Positions 1 through 8,541 of a DNA stretch of 64,000 nt are shown one piece after another. The position numbers and the translations under genes were made by a program. A model generated the notes under the pieces. That model saw only the letters and a program-made list of their open reading frames with translations. It ran no database searches and had not been told where the DNA came from. The stretch comes from an uncultured Paracoccaceae bacterium (lineage in GTDB: Bacteria; Pseudomonadota; Alphaproteobacteria; Rhodobacterales; Rhodobacteraceae): the NCBI GenBank assembly GCA_937872465.1, contig CALMSR010000029.1:95135-159134 (forward strand). The letters are read 5' to 3'. The number at the start of each line of letters is the position of its first letter. Position 1 is the stretch's first letter.

Positions 1-1
1 C

Positions 2-256
2 ATCGGCGTGGCGCGGCCGCTGTCGATCTATGCCGACACCTATGGCACCGGCGAGGTTCCCGAGGCGGCGATCGAGGCGGCGCTGAACACGGTGATGGAT
101 CTCTCCCCCAAGGGAATCCGCACCCATCTGGCGCTGAACCGGCCGATCTATCAGCGCACCTCGGCCTACGGGCATTTCGGCCGGGTGCCCGATGCGGAGG
201 GCGGTTTCTCCTGGGAGCGCACGGATCTCGTCGAGGCGCTGCGCAAGGCGGTCTGA
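2..256 (+). CDS. metK: S-adenosylmethionine synthetase, C-terminal fragment
   Basis: The open frame enters from the left edge and ends at TGA 254-256, so only the last 84 or so residues are present. They match the MetK C-terminus: a TYGTG motif near residue 13, then [17 protein letters not shown] and the terminal SAYGHFGR block that closes the third domain of the enzyme. MetK makes S-adenosylmethionine from methionine and ATP in the cytoplasm. The SAM-dependent tRNA methyltransferase trmB follows 14 bases downstream on the same strand, so the two are probably co-transcribed. The start and any upstream riboswitch lie outside the window. Confidence 0.93.
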   Translation: MGVARPLSIYADTYGTGEVPEAAIEAALNTVMDLSPKGIRTHLALNRPIYQRTSAYGHFGRVPDAEGGFSWERTDLVEALRKAV

Positions 257-270
257 ACCCCACCGGGCGC

Positions 271-969
271 ATGACCGGCAGCGACGACGAGGCCGCGGCG
301 CCGCGGTTCCGCAATTTCTACGGACGGCGGCACGGCAAGGCGCTGCGCCCGTCGCAGCGGCGGCTGGTCGCCGAGCTTCTGCCCCGGCTGCGGGTTCCGG
401 GCGTGAGCGACCGCCTGCCGGTCGATCCGGCGGCGCTCTTCGGGGATGCGCGGCCGGTCTGGCTGGAGATCGGCTTCGGCGGCGGCGAGCATCTGGCGCA
501 TCAGGCGCGCCTGCATCCCGACCTGGGGCTGATCGGCTGCGAGCCCTTCGTGAACGGCGTGGCCATGCTCCTCAACCGCATCGAGCGCGGCGGCATCGCC
601 AATCTCCGCATCCATCCGGGCGATGCCCGCGACCTGATCGAGCTCATGCCCGCGGAATCGGTCTCCCGGGTCTTCCTGCTCTATCCCGACCCCTGGCCCA
701 AGGCGCGGCACCACCGGCGGCGGTTTCTCTGCCGCGAGAATCTCGCGATGCTGCACCGGATCATGCGGCCGGGATCGGAGTTGCGATTCGCGACCGACAT
801 CCCCGATTATGTGGAGCATGCGCGGCGCGAGGTGGCGGAGGCCGAGGGCTTCGCCCTGGCCGGAGAGGATTCCGCCGATCCCTGGCCCGACTGGCCCGGC
901 ACGCGCTACGAGGCGAAGGCCCTGGCGGCCGGGCGGGTGCCGGCCTACCTCACGCTGCTTCGCCGCTGA
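271..969 (+). CDS. trmB: tRNA (guanine-N7-)-methyltransferase TrmB
   Basis: This 232-residue protein methylates N7 of G46 in the tRNA variable loop using SAM. The SAM-binding motif EIGFGGGEH lies near residues 65-73 and the family signature YPDPWPKARHHRRRF near 138-152. Length is usual for the family (about 210-240). ATG 271 directly follows the metK stop, and both probably form a short operon. It ends 34 bases before the stop of the convergent ald gene, with no clear U-tailed terminator between them. Confidence 0.95.
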   Translation: MTGSDDEAAAPRFRNFYGRRHGKALRPSQRRLVAELLPRLRVPGVSDRLPVDPAALFGDARPVWLEIGFGGGEHLAHQARLHPDLGLIGCEPFVNGVAMLLNRIERGGIANLRIHPGDARDLIELMPAESVSRVFLLYPDPWPKARHHRRRFLCRENLAMLHRIMRPGSELRFATDIPDYVEHARREVAEAEGFALAGEDSADPWPDWPGTRYEAKALAAGRVPAYLTLLRR

Positions 970-1003
970 GGCCGTCCGGCACGGCGGCCCGCTGGGCCCT
1001 TCT

Positions 1004-2122
1004 TCAGGCCTTCAGCGCCGCTTCCGGATCCATGACCGCGATGCCGAGCGCTTCGCCCACCGCCGCATAGGTCAGATTTCCCGCATGGACGTTGAGCCCG
1101 GCGAGCAGTTGCGGATCCTCCGCGCAGGCCGTCCGCCAGCCCTTGTCGGCCAGCGCGAGCAGCAGCGGCATCGTGGCGTTCCCCAGCGCGATGGTCGAGG
1201 TCCGCGCCACCGCGCCGGGCATGTTCGCCACGCAATAATGCATGATCCCGTCGACCTCGTAGATCGGATCGTCGTGGGTGGTGGCATGGGAGGTCTCGAA
1301 GCAGCCGCCCTGGTCGATCGCCACGTCGACGATGGCAGCACCCCGTTTCATGGTCGAGAGCTGCGCCCGGCTGACCAGCTTCGGCGCCGCCGCCCCGGGG
1401 ATCAGCACCGCGCCGATCACCATGTCGGCCTCGGCGACCAGCTCCTCGGAATTGCCGCGCGAAGCATAGCGGGTCTCGAAGACATCGCCGAAGACGTCGT
1501 CGAGATAGCGCATCCGGTGCAGCGACAGGTCGAGCACCACCACGTCCGCGCCCATTCCCGCCGCGACCCGCGCGGCATGGGTGCCGACGACCCCACCCCC
1601 GAGCACCACGACCTTCGCCGGGCCGACGCCGGGCACGCCGCCCATCAGCACGCCGCGGCCGCCATTGGCCTTCTGCAGCGTCCAGGCGCCGACCTGCGGC
1701 GCGAGCTTGCCCGCCACCTCGGACATCGGCGCGAGCAGCGGCAGCCCGCCGGTCCTGTCGGTCACCGTCTCGTAGGCGATCGCGGTGACGCCGGATTCGA
1801 GCAGATCGCGGGTCTGATCGGGGTCGGGCGCGAGATGCAGATAGGTGAAGAGCAGCTGTCCCTCGCGCAGCCGGGCCCGCTCGACCGGCTGGGGCTCCTT
1901 GACCTTCACCACCATTTCCGCCCGCGCGAAGACCTCCTCGGCCGATCCCACGATCTCCGCGCCGATCGCCGCGTAGTCGGCGTCCGGGAATCCCGATCCC
2001 GCGCCCGCGCCCGCTTCCATCAGAACCGAATGGCCGTGCGCGACGGCTTCGCGGGCGGCGGCCGGCGTGATGCCGACGCGGTATTCCTGGTTCTTGATCT
2101 CCTTCGGGCAGCCGATGAGCAT
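1004..2122 (-). CDS. ald: alanine dehydrogenase
   Basis: The 372-residue protein interconverts L-alanine and pyruvate with NAD+ and ammonia. Key residues sit at family positions: Arg15, Lys75 and His96 of the substrate site, and the Rossmann motif GGGVVG at 175-180. The start at 2122 was chosen because it gives the family N-terminus [10 protein letters not shown], has a strong GGGAGGA ribosome site just upstream, and avoids a low-complexity 48-residue extension. Many relatives have a divergent Lrp/AsnC regulator next door. Here the 483 bases upstream contain no such gene, so regulation must come from elsewhere. Confidence 0.96.
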   Translation of the reverse strand: MLIGCPKEIKNQEYRVGITPAAAREAVAHGHSVLMEAGAGAGSGFPDADYAAIGAEIVGSAEEVFARAEMVVKVKEPQPVERARLREGQLLFTYLHLAPDPDQTRDLLESGVTAIAYETVTDRTGGLPLLAPMSEVAGKLAPQVGAWTLQKANGGRGVLMGGVPGVGPAKVVVLGGGVVGTHAARVAAGMGADVVVLDLSLHRMRYLDDVFGDVFETRYASRGNSEELVAEADMVIGAVLIPGAAAPKLVSRAQLSTMKRGAAIVDVAIDQGGCFETSHATTHDDPIYEVDGIMHYCVANMPGAVARTSTIALGNATMPLLLALADKGWRTACAEDPQLLAGLNVHAGNLTYAAVGEALGIAVMDPEAALKA

Positions 2123-2605
2123 TCCTTCCTCCCTTCGTGTTCGTTGCCGGCGGTTCCGAGCATGGCGCCTGCGGCGCCCAGGTGGCTGCGAGCCTGCCGG
2201 CCTTTCGTCCAGGCTCCGGCACGATCCCACGACAAAGTCCCGGTTGGCGCAAGGATCTTCTGTCACCGGCTTTCGATTCGATCGACCCGGGGAACCTCCG
2301 TCTCGCCCGGGCCGACACGCGGATCTCCGGCCATGCCCCGGGTGAGGACGGCGGGGTGGCCGGGCCGCGAATCAGGAAGGGCCGCGCGTTGGCCCCGGGA
2401 GGGGCCGGGGCGCTGTCCTGCGCGGGGGGCAGGGGCCGACGCAGCGGGACGCGAGTATGGGGCCGGCCCATGAGCGAGCAAACAAAGCTGTGATGGCCCT
2501 CCGGAAATTGGGAGAAAGTTCCGAGCTTCGAGTTGCGCCGGGGAATTTTCTTGCTAAGTTGCCGTCGCCGCAAGACGGCGGCATGCACAGACTGGAGCGA
2601 CTGAA
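2123..2605. other. intergenic region between ald and an HdeA/B-like gene
   Basis: This is the shared upstream region of two divergent genes. No frame in it looks coding. Bases 2505-2560 are AT-richer than their surroundings and probably hold the promoter of the rightward gene. A small hairpin (arms GCCGTC 2561-2566 and GACGGC 2574-2579) would lie in that gene's leader. Confidence 0.6.
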
Positions 2606-2869
2606 ATGAAGAGGATTCTCATGACGGTTGCGATCGCCGGGGCCGCGAGCCTTCCGGCGTTTGCTCAGGATGCCGCCACGATGGCTTGCGCGGATTACGC
2701 CGCCATGGACAACGCCGGCCAGATGGCGGCGATCGCCGAGCTCGAATCGGCGAACGCGGAGATGGCGTCCAGCCAGGAAATCACCTCCGAAGAGATCCAT
2801 CAGAAGCTGACCGCCGACTGCACGGGCGATCTCACGCTGATGGACGTCTACAAGAGCTACTTCGAATAA
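2606..2869 (+). CDS. HdeA/HdeB-like small secreted protein
   Basis: An 87-residue protein with a signal peptide (Met-Lys-Arg start, hydrophobic core, cleavage after AFA near residue 20). The mature part is about 67 residues, helical and acidic, with two cysteines, one in ACADYAAMD near the N-terminus and one in TADCTGD near the C-terminus. That spacing and length resemble the HdeA/HdeB acid-stress chaperone family, where a disulfide links the ends of a helical bundle. The resemblance is a pattern match, not an alignment, so periplasmic acid-stress protection is only inferred. It stands alone, divergent from ald, with the fdhD operon 185 bases downstream. Confidence 0.6.
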   Translation: MKRILMTVAIAGAASLPAFAQDAATMACADYAAMDNAGQMAAIAELESANAEMASSQEITSEEIHQKLTADCTGDLTLMDVYKSYFE

Positions 2870-3054
2870 GCCTCTCCTTCGATGAGAGCGATGCGAAGGG
2901 GCGCCAGCCCCTTCGCAACATTCGGGTCCGCTCCGACGACGCCCGGGCCGCGGCTCGCCGCCCGGAACGGAGGATCCGGCTTCGGTATGGTGTCGTCCGC
3001 CAGTTCCGGATCGGGATTGCCGCGGAAGCGCGGGCTCGTCTATCCTAGACCGCC

Positions 3055-3954
3055 ATGCCCAGCGCTGCAGCCTCCCCGATGGCCGGAACCTATCTGATCG
3101 CCCCCGATCCCGACGGCGCGCGGCTCACGCGCATCGTGCGCGGGCTCGACCAGACCGGTGCCGAGCAGGACATCCGGGTCGTCGAGGAACGGCCGCTGAC
3201 GATCTTCCTCAACGGGCAGGAGATCGTCACCGCCATGACCATCGGCGACCATCCCGCCTATCTGGCCGTGGGCTTCCTGCTCAACCAGGGCATGCTGCGG
3301 CCGGAGGACGTCATCCTCGGCGTCGACCATGACGAGGAGGTCGAGGCCGTCGTCGTCCGGACGGCGCGCCAGACCGATTACGAGGAGAAGCTCCGCAAGA
3401 AGACCCGCACCTCGGGATGCGCCGTTGGCACGGTCTTCGGCGACATGATGGCGGGGCTCGAGGGGCTGGTGCTGCCGGCCTCCCGCCTGCCGGTCTCGGA
3501 TCTCTACGCGCTGGCCGCCGCGATCAACACGACCCCGAGCCTCTATCTCGCCGCCGGCGCGATCCATGGCACGGTGCTGTGCCAGGGACGGCGGCCCTTG
3601 GTCTACATGGAGGACGTCGGCCGGCACAACGCCGTGGACAAGATCGCGGGCTGGATGGCGCTCGAGCGGGTCGGCGCGACGGACAAGCTGCTCTACACAA
3701 CCGGGCGGCTGACCTCCGAGATGGTCATCAAGACGGCGCGCATGGGCGTTCCGGCGCTCGCCAGCCGCTCGGGCTTCACCGCCTGGGGGGTCGAAATCGC
3801 GCGGCAGGTGGGCCTGACGCTGGTGGGGCGGATGCGCGGCCATCGCTTCGTCTGCCTCTCCGGGGCGGAGCGGCTGGTCTGGGACGTCGATCCCGCCACT
3901 ATCCCCGACGAGCCGGCGCGGCATCGCCGCAAATCCGCGGGCGAAGTGCCATGA
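3055..3954 (+). CDS. fdhD: formate dehydrogenase accessory sulfurtransferase FdhD
   Basis: A 299-residue FdhD-family protein. FdhD moves sulfur from a cysteine desulfurase to the molybdenum bis-MGD cofactor of formate dehydrogenases. Family blocks are present: LTIFLNGQEI (about 48-57), VGFLLNQGML (72-81), the cysteine loop TSGCAVGT (119-126), EDVGRHNAVDKIAG and LASRSGF. The loop has a single cysteine (Cys122), whereas the E. coli protein has a CxxC pair there. It opens a four-gene molybdenum-cofactor operon: its TGA overlaps the mobA ATG (ATGA at 3951-3954). An internal Met codon at 3079 is a possible alternative start. Confidence 0.93.
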   Translation: MPSAAASPMAGTYLIAPDPDGARLTRIVRGLDQTGAEQDIRVVEERPLTIFLNGQEIVTAMTIGDHPAYLAVGFLLNQGMLRPEDVILGVDHDEEVEAVVVRTARQTDYEEKLRKKTRTSGCAVGTVFGDMMAGLEGLVLPASRLPVSDLYALAAAINTTPSLYLAAGAIHGTVLCQGRRPLVYMEDVGRHNAVDKIAGWMALERVGATDKLLYTTGRLTSEMVIKTARMGVPALASRSGFTAWGVEIARQVGLTLVGRMRGHRFVCLSGAERLVWDVDPATIPDEPARHRRKSAGEVP

Positions 3955-4568
3955 TCGCCGGGGTGATCCTCGCGGGCGGCCTCTCGCAGCGCATGGGCGG
4001 CGGCGACAAATGCCTGCTGCCGGTCGGGGGCCGCCCGATCCTGGCGCATGTGATCGCGCGCCTCGCGCCCCAGGTCGGGATGCTGGCGCTGAACGCCAAT
4101 GGCGCGCCGGCGCGCTTTGCGGAATTCGGCCTGCCGGTCCTGCCCGACAGCGTCGGGGATTTCCCCGGCCCGCTCGCCGGCGTGCTGGCCGGCATGGACT
4201 GGGCGGCCGAGGGGGAGGCGGAGCTGCTGGTGACCGCCGCGGCCGACACGCCGTTCTTTCCCGAGACTCTGGTGGCCGAGCTGCGCGCCGCGGCGCGCGC
4301 CGAAGGCCTGCCGCTGGCGATGGCGGTGACGCGGAACGCCTCCGGCGGAACGGACAGGCACCCGACCTTCGGCCTCTGGCCGGTGGCCCTTCGGGAGGAG
4401 CTGCGGGCCACGCTCGCGGCGGGCCAGCGCCGGGTCGTCGCCTTCACCGAGCCGCGCGGCTGCGCGAGGGCGGTCTTTCCCCAGGCCGTTCCCGATCCAT
4501 TCTTCAACGTCAACGCGCCCGAGGATCTGGCCGCCGCCGATGCCTATCTCGCCGCCGCGACGCGATGA
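3951..4568 (+). CDS. mobA: molybdenum cofactor guanylyltransferase MobA
   Basis: A 205-residue protein that adds GMP from GTP to molybdopterin, making the MGD cofactor. The nucleotide-binding signature ILAGGLSQRMGGGDKCLLPV lies at residues 6-25, with the phosphate loop GG and the catalytic Lys that define the family, and DTPFFP further on holds the metal-binding Asp. The start is fixed by the ATGA overlap with fdhD, and it ends in another ATGA overlap with mobB, so translation of the operon is probably coupled. Confidence 0.94.
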   Translation: MIAGVILAGGLSQRMGGGDKCLLPVGGRPILAHVIARLAPQVGMLALNANGAPARFAEFGLPVLPDSVGDFPGPLAGVLAGMDWAAEGEAELLVTAAADTPFFPETLVAELRAAARAEGLPLAMAVTRNASGGTDRHPTFGLWPVALREELRATLAAGQRRVVAFTEPRGCARAVFPQAVPDPFFNVNAPEDLAAADAYLAAATR

Positions 4569-5062
4569 AGGTCTATGGCGTGACGGGCTGGAAGAACTCC
4601 GGCAAAACCACGCTCGTCGAGCGTCTGGTGACAGAGATCACCGGCCGCGGGCTGAGCGTCTCCACGATCAAGCACGCGCATCACGCCTTCGACGTGGACC
4701 AGCCGGGCAAGGACAGCCATCGCCATCGCCGGGCCGGCGCGAGCCAGGTGCTCGTCTCCTCGTCCAGCCGCTGGGCGCTGATGACCGAGAACCGCGGCCG
4801 GCCGGAGCCTGAGCTCGGTGCCCTGATCGGGCAGCTCGCGCCGGTCGATCTGGTGCTGGTCGAAGGGTTCAAGCGCGACCGGCACCCCAAGATCGAAGCG
4901 CGGCGCGCGGCGACGGCGCAGGACCTGATCGCGCGAGGCGATCCGACGATCGAGGCCGTCGCGACGGATGCGCCGATCGAGGGGCTGCCGGTCCCGGCTT
5001 TCGATCTCGACGACGTCCCCGGGATCGCCGATTTCATCCTCGGCCGGGTCGGGCTGCGGTGA
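4565..5062 (+). CDS. mobB: molybdopterin-guanine dinucleotide biosynthesis protein MobB
   Basis: A 165-residue P-loop GTP-binding protein that works with MobA in MGD formation. The Walker A motif GWKNSGKTT is at residues 8-16 and the family block VLVEGFKRDRHPKIE is near 98-112. The start codon overlaps the mobA stop and the gene ends in GTGA, where the TGA is shared with the GTG start of the next gene. Length is typical of MobB. Confidence 0.94.
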   Translation: MKVYGVTGWKNSGKTTLVERLVTEITGRGLSVSTIKHAHHAFDVDQPGKDSHRHRRAGASQVLVSSSSRWALMTENRGRPEPELGALIGQLAPVDLVLVEGFKRDRHPKIEARRAATAQDLIARGDPTIEAVATDAPIEGLPVPAFDLDDVPGIADFILGRVGLR

Positions 5063-7080
5063 CCGCCGCCTTCGATTCGATCCTCGTCGTCGACTGGTCC
5101 GCGCCGGACCGGCGCCCGGCCGATCCCGTCCGGATCGGCCTCGCCGGGCAGGGTGAGGAGGCGCCGGACACCTTCCCGACGCGCGAGGCGGCCATGGGCT
5201 GGCTTGCCGCCCGTCTGGCGGCGGCGCATGCCGCGGGGCGGCGGGTGCTGGTCGGGTTCGACTTTCCCTTCGGCTGTGCCACCGGCCTCGCCGAGGCGCT
5301 GACGGGCGAGGCGAGCGCGCCGGCACTCTGGGAGCATCTGGCGGATCGGTCGCGCGACGGACCCGACGGGCTCGACCTGCCGGATCGGCCCGGGCGCCGG
5401 ATCGTCGAGGCCCGGGTTCGCTCGGACCGGCCGGTCGAGACGGTCGTGAAGGCGGGCGCAGGCGGCGGGCAGGTTCTGGCCGGATTCTCGGTCCTCCGCG
5501 CGCTTCGGCGGGATCCGGCGCTGGCCGGGGCGATCGCGGTCTGGCCCTTCGAAACCGGTCTCGCATGCGGCGGGAAGCCGATCGTGCTGGCCGAGATCCG
5601 CCCGTCGCTGCTGCCGGCGGCGCCGGCCGAGGGCGCGATCCGGGGCGAGGACCGGGTCCGCGAGACCGCCCGCGCCCTCGCGGCGCTCGATCGGGAGGGC
5701 GCGCTCGCGCCGCTCTTTCTCGGGCCGCCCGATCTCGATGCCGTCGAGCGCGAGATTGTCGTCCGCGAGGAGGGCTGGATTCTCGGCGTCGGCCAGGAGG
5801 CGGCCCTGCGTGCCGCCGCGCGGCCGGCGGTGCCGCCGCTGCGCAACGATTGCTTTGCGATGCCGCCGGGGGTGGACTGGGTTCCTGTCGCGGCGGCGCT
5901 GGCGAAGCTGCGCGAGGGGTTGAGCCCGGTCGCGGAGCCCGAGACCCTGCCGCTCGGCGCGGCGGGCGGGCGGATCCTGGCCGATCCCGTGGTGGCGCGG
6001 CGGTCGCATCCGCCGGGGCCGAATGCCGCCGTGGACGGCTACGGCTTCGCCCATGCCGCGCTCGGCGGATCGCCGCATGTGCTGCCGCTCGCCGAGGGCC
6101 GGGCGGCGGCGGGCGTGCCCTATCCGGGCGAGGTGCCGGCGGGGCAGGCGATCCGCATCCTCACCGGCGCGCTGCTGCCGGTGGGCGTCGATACCGTGGT
6201 CCTGGAGGAGGATGTCGCCCGGGACGGCGGGGTGATCCGCTTCGCGCGCGGGCTCCGGCGCGGCGCCAATACGCGGGCGGGCGGCGAGGACGTCGAGGGC
6301 GGCTCGGAGATCCTGCCCGAAGGGCATCGCTTGCGGCCGCAGGATCTCGCCCTCGCCGCGGCCACGGGGCTGGGATCGCTTCCGGTGCGGCGGCGGCTCC
6401 GGGTCGCGGTCCTTTCGACGGGCGACGAGGTGGTGGCGCCGGGCGCGGCGGCGGCGGTCCATCAGGTGCATGACGCCAACCGGCCGATGCTGCTGGAGGT
6501 GCTGCGCCGCTGGGATTTCGAGGCGGTCGACCTCGGCCATGCGCGCGACGATCCCGAGGCCATGGCGGCGGCGCTCGACCGGGGCGCGGGGGCGGCCGAC
6601 GCGCTCCTGACCTCGGGCGGCGCCTCGGCGGGCGACGAGGACCATGTGGCGGCGCTGCTCCGGAGCCGCGGGAGCCTCGAGACCTGGCGCATCGCGGTGA
6701 AGCCGGGCCGGCCGCTGGCGCTGGGGCTCTGGCAGGGGCGGCCGGTCTTCGGCCTGCCGGGCAATCCGGTCGCGGCCTTCACCTGCGCCCTGGTCTTCGC
6801 GCGGCCCGCGCTGCTGCGCCTTGCCGGCGCCCCCTGGCAGCGGCCGCGGGGCTTCACCGTGCCGGCGGGTTTCGAGAAGGACAAGAAGGCCGGGCGGGTG
6901 GAATATCTCCGCGCCCGGCTGACGGAGGGAGGGGCGGCGGAGGTCTTCCGCTCGGAGGGCTCGGGCCGGGTCTCGGGCCTCGTCTGGGCGGCGGGGCTGG
7001 TCGAGCTCGGCGACGAAGCCCGCCGGATCCGGCCCGGCGATCCGGTGCGCTACCTGCCGTTTTCCGAGTTCGGGCTCTGA
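5059..7080 (+). CDS. moeA: molybdopterin molybdotransferase MoeA with an extra N-terminal domain
   Basis: The 673-residue protein is much longer than ordinary MoeA (about 400). Residues 275-673 are a full MoeA, which inserts molybdate into adenylylated molybdopterin: the N-terminal motif PNAAVDGYGF, STGDEVVAPG, the cofactor loop TSGGASAGDEDH and the GLPGNPVAAF motif are all present. Residues 1-270 form a separate domain that starts ILVVDWSAPDR, contains VLVGFDFPFG and ends near ILGVGQEA. The early Asp-Trp-Ser strand and the FDFPFG strand suggest a DUF429-like RNase H-type fold, but this is inference and its function is unknown to me. GTG 5059 overlaps the mobB stop. It is the last gene of fdhD-mobA-mobB-moeA. 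Confidence 0.88.
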   Translation: MTAAFDSILVVDWSAPDRRPADPVRIGLAGQGEEAPDTFPTREAAMGWLAARLAAAHAAGRRVLVGFDFPFGCATGLAEALTGEASAPALWEHLADRSRDGPDGLDLPDRPGRRIVEARVRSDRPVETVVKAGAGGGQVLAGFSVLRALRRDPALAGAIAVWPFETGLACGGKPIVLAEIRPSLLPAAPAEGAIRGEDRVRETARALAALDREGALAPLFLGPPDLDAVEREIVVREEGWILGVGQEAALRAAARPAVPPLRNDCFAMPPGVDWVPVAAALAKLREGLSPVAEPETLPLGAAGGRILADPVVARRSHPPGPNAAVDGYGFAHAALGGSPHVLPLAEGRAAAGVPYPGEVPAGQAIRILTGALLPVGVDTVVLEEDVARDGGVIRFARGLRRGANTRAGGEDVEGGSEILPEGHRLRPQDLALAAATGLGSLPVRRRLRVAVLSTGDEVVAPGAAAAVHQVHDANRPMLLEVLRRWDFEAVDLGHARDDPEAMAAALDRGAGAADALLTSGGASAGDEDHVAALLRSRGSLETWRIAVKPGRPLALGLWQGRPVFGLPGNPVAAFTCALVFARPALLRLAGAPWQRPRGFTVPAGFEKDKKAGRVEYLRARLTEGGAAEVFRSEGSGRVSGLVWAAGLVELGDEARRIRPGDPVRYLPFSEFGL

Positions 7081-7114
7081 GGCCCGGGGCCGGGACGGAT
7101 CGGCGGCAAACGCC

Positions 7115-7130
7115 TGTCCCCATGGGGACA
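7115..7130. promoter_or_regulatory. 16-bp perfect palindrome 3' of moeA
   Basis: TGTCCCCATGGGGACA is a perfect dyad 35 bases after the moeA stop, at the edge of a short AT-rich stretch (about 7125-7175). It could be an operator for a short transcript reading right, or chance in GC-rich DNA. No protein is known to bind it. Confidence 0.25.
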
Positions 7131-7231
7131 GAAAACATGTATCTGATGTTAAAGGAGTTTTGTGTTAACGCGATCTTGCCCGGGCTCGCCGCGGACGACA
7201 TCGGGGTGAACTGATCGGCCAAGAAACATCC

Positions 7232-7270
7232 CGAACCGGCAAAGGCGAGGCATTGCCTCGCGCCGGTTCG
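7232..7270. terminator. strong hairpin between convergent genes
   Basis: Outer arms CGAACCGGC (7232-7240) and GCCGGTTCG (7262-7270) are fully complementary. Inner arms GCGAGGCA (7245-7252) and TGCCTCGC (7254-7261) pair around a single T, with a four-base bulge on one side. The element lies between the convergent moeA fusion and the leftward membrane-protein gene. There is no U-tract rightward; leftward the transcript would read a short U-rich run (GGATGTTTCTT). It may terminate the leftward message or act from both sides. Confidence 0.5.
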
Positions 7271-7376
7271 TCGGCCGGAGCGCGCGAGCGCGGAGGCCGA
7301 GCGGGGTCGGAACTGCCACCTGCCAAATCCGCGAAGAGGAGGCGGCGCCGGAACGGGAGACGGGCGGCGATCCGTG

Positions 7377-8531
7377 TCAGTCGAAGGCGCCGCTCAGGCG
7401 TGCGAGCAGCATGAAGGCCCGGCCGGAGCGGGTATCGGCGATGGCGAGGATCTGGTCGTCCTCGGCGTCGGCGGCGAATTCGCCGAGCACGGCGTCGAAG
7501 CGGCGGTGAAAGAAGAGGGCCGTGTCGCGGAAGATCGGATCGGACTTCATCATGCGCCGCGCCGTCGCCAGCACCTCGGGGTCGCGGATCCCGCCCACGG
7601 CGGCGACCTCGGGGCCGCGGGCGCCGGCCATGAATCGCCGCCAGTCGCCGGCGGTCCCCGGCTCGACGGCCAGCTCGTCGGCGTAGATGCCTTCCTGCGC
7701 CAGGAGGCTCAGCACGTCCTCGGCGGCCTGGAGCATCTGCGCGAGGCTCGGGTGGCGGATCGCGATCTTGAGCGCCCGGAACCCGTCGTGGTCCTTGGCG
7801 TCGCGGGGGAAGTCCAGCGCGCGGATCAGCACGTCCCAGCCGGGCTTCGTATCGGGCTCGTTTCCGGTCAGGAGCGGCAGGCTCGGCTGGGCCGGCGGCT
7901 CGGGCGGTGTCGCGCGTGCCGTTGGCTCGGGTTGCGGTTCGGGCCGCGGCTCGGGCGCCGGGGCGGGCCGGGGCGAGGGCGCGGCCTCGGGCGTCGGGGC
8001 GGCGGGGGCCGGGGGGGCGGTGACGCGCTCGGCGATCTCGCGCAGCGCCTTGTCCGAGCGGGTCAGGGCGGCGGCGATCCGCAGGAGGTGGGATTCGACA
8101 TCCGGGCCGCGGCTGACGCCGGCGATGCCGGCGCGGACCGCCTCCTGGAGATCCGCCCGGCTCGGGCCGGTGCCGGCCTGGAGGGCGGCGCGGGTGGCGG
8201 CGAGCTCCGCCATGAGCGGCGGTGTCACCTCCGCAAGCGCCGCGATCACCTCGCGCTGGCGTGCCAGTTCCTCGGCGAGCCAGGCGGCCAGCCAGACCAG
8301 GAGGAGCGGCAGGACCAGGGCCACGAGGAAGAACAGTCCGTCGACGAAGACCGTCCCGCGGTCGAGCACGCCGGCGCTCCGGGCGAAGAACCCGATCGCA
8401 TAGCTGCAGACCACGGCGATCCAGACCGCGCTCGCGATCGCGGCCCAGCGGCGCGGCCCGGAGAGGTCGCGGAAACGGTCGAGCCAGCCCGCGCGATCCG
8501 GGGAGCGGAGCGGCATGGCCGCGCCCCTCAC
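7377..8531 (-). CDS. two-pass membrane protein with proline-rich linker and conserved C-terminal domain
   Basis: I do not recognise a named family. The 384-residue protein has two transmembrane segments (about 30-49 and 63-84), a helical, possibly coiled-coil stretch (about 85-165), a Pro/Ala/Glu-rich linker (about 168-215), and a folded C-terminal region of about 160 residues with many alpha-helix-type blocks and no obvious catalytic motif. This layout suggests a membrane-anchored scaffold or sensor with its C-terminal domain in the cytoplasm. It ends 12 bases or fewer from greA, which follows upstream on the same strand, so they may be co-transcribed. Met6 (8516) is an alternative start. 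Confidence 0.7.
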   Translation of the reverse strand: MRGAAMPLRSPDRAGWLDRFRDLSGPRRWAAIASAVWIAVVCSYAIGFFARSAGVLDRGTVFVDGLFFLVALVLPLLLVWLAAWLAEELARQREVIAALAEVTPPLMAELAATRAALQAGTGPSRADLQEAVRAGIAGVSRGPDVESHLLRIAAALTRSDKALREIAERVTAPPAPAAPTPEAAPSPRPAPAPEPRPEPQPEPTARATPPEPPAQPSLPLLTGNEPDTKPGWDVLIRALDFPRDAKDHDGFRALKIAIRHPSLAQMLQAAEDVLSLLAQEGIYADELAVEPGTAGDWRRFMAGARGPEVAAVGGIRDPEVLATARRMMKSDPIFRDTALFFHRRFDAVLGEFAADAEDDQILAIADTRSGRAFMLLARLSGAFD

Positions 8532-8541
8532 GCCGCGCGGG

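Noticed and set aside
809..2473. Long rightward frame (554 codons) across trmB and ald
   Set aside because: It is antisense to ald, Arg/His/Asp-rich and without domains; an effect of high GC.
4681..6645. Leftward 654-codon frame opposite mobB and moeA
   Set aside because: Arg/Pro-rich shadow of the moeA fusion; the rightward frame has all family motifs.
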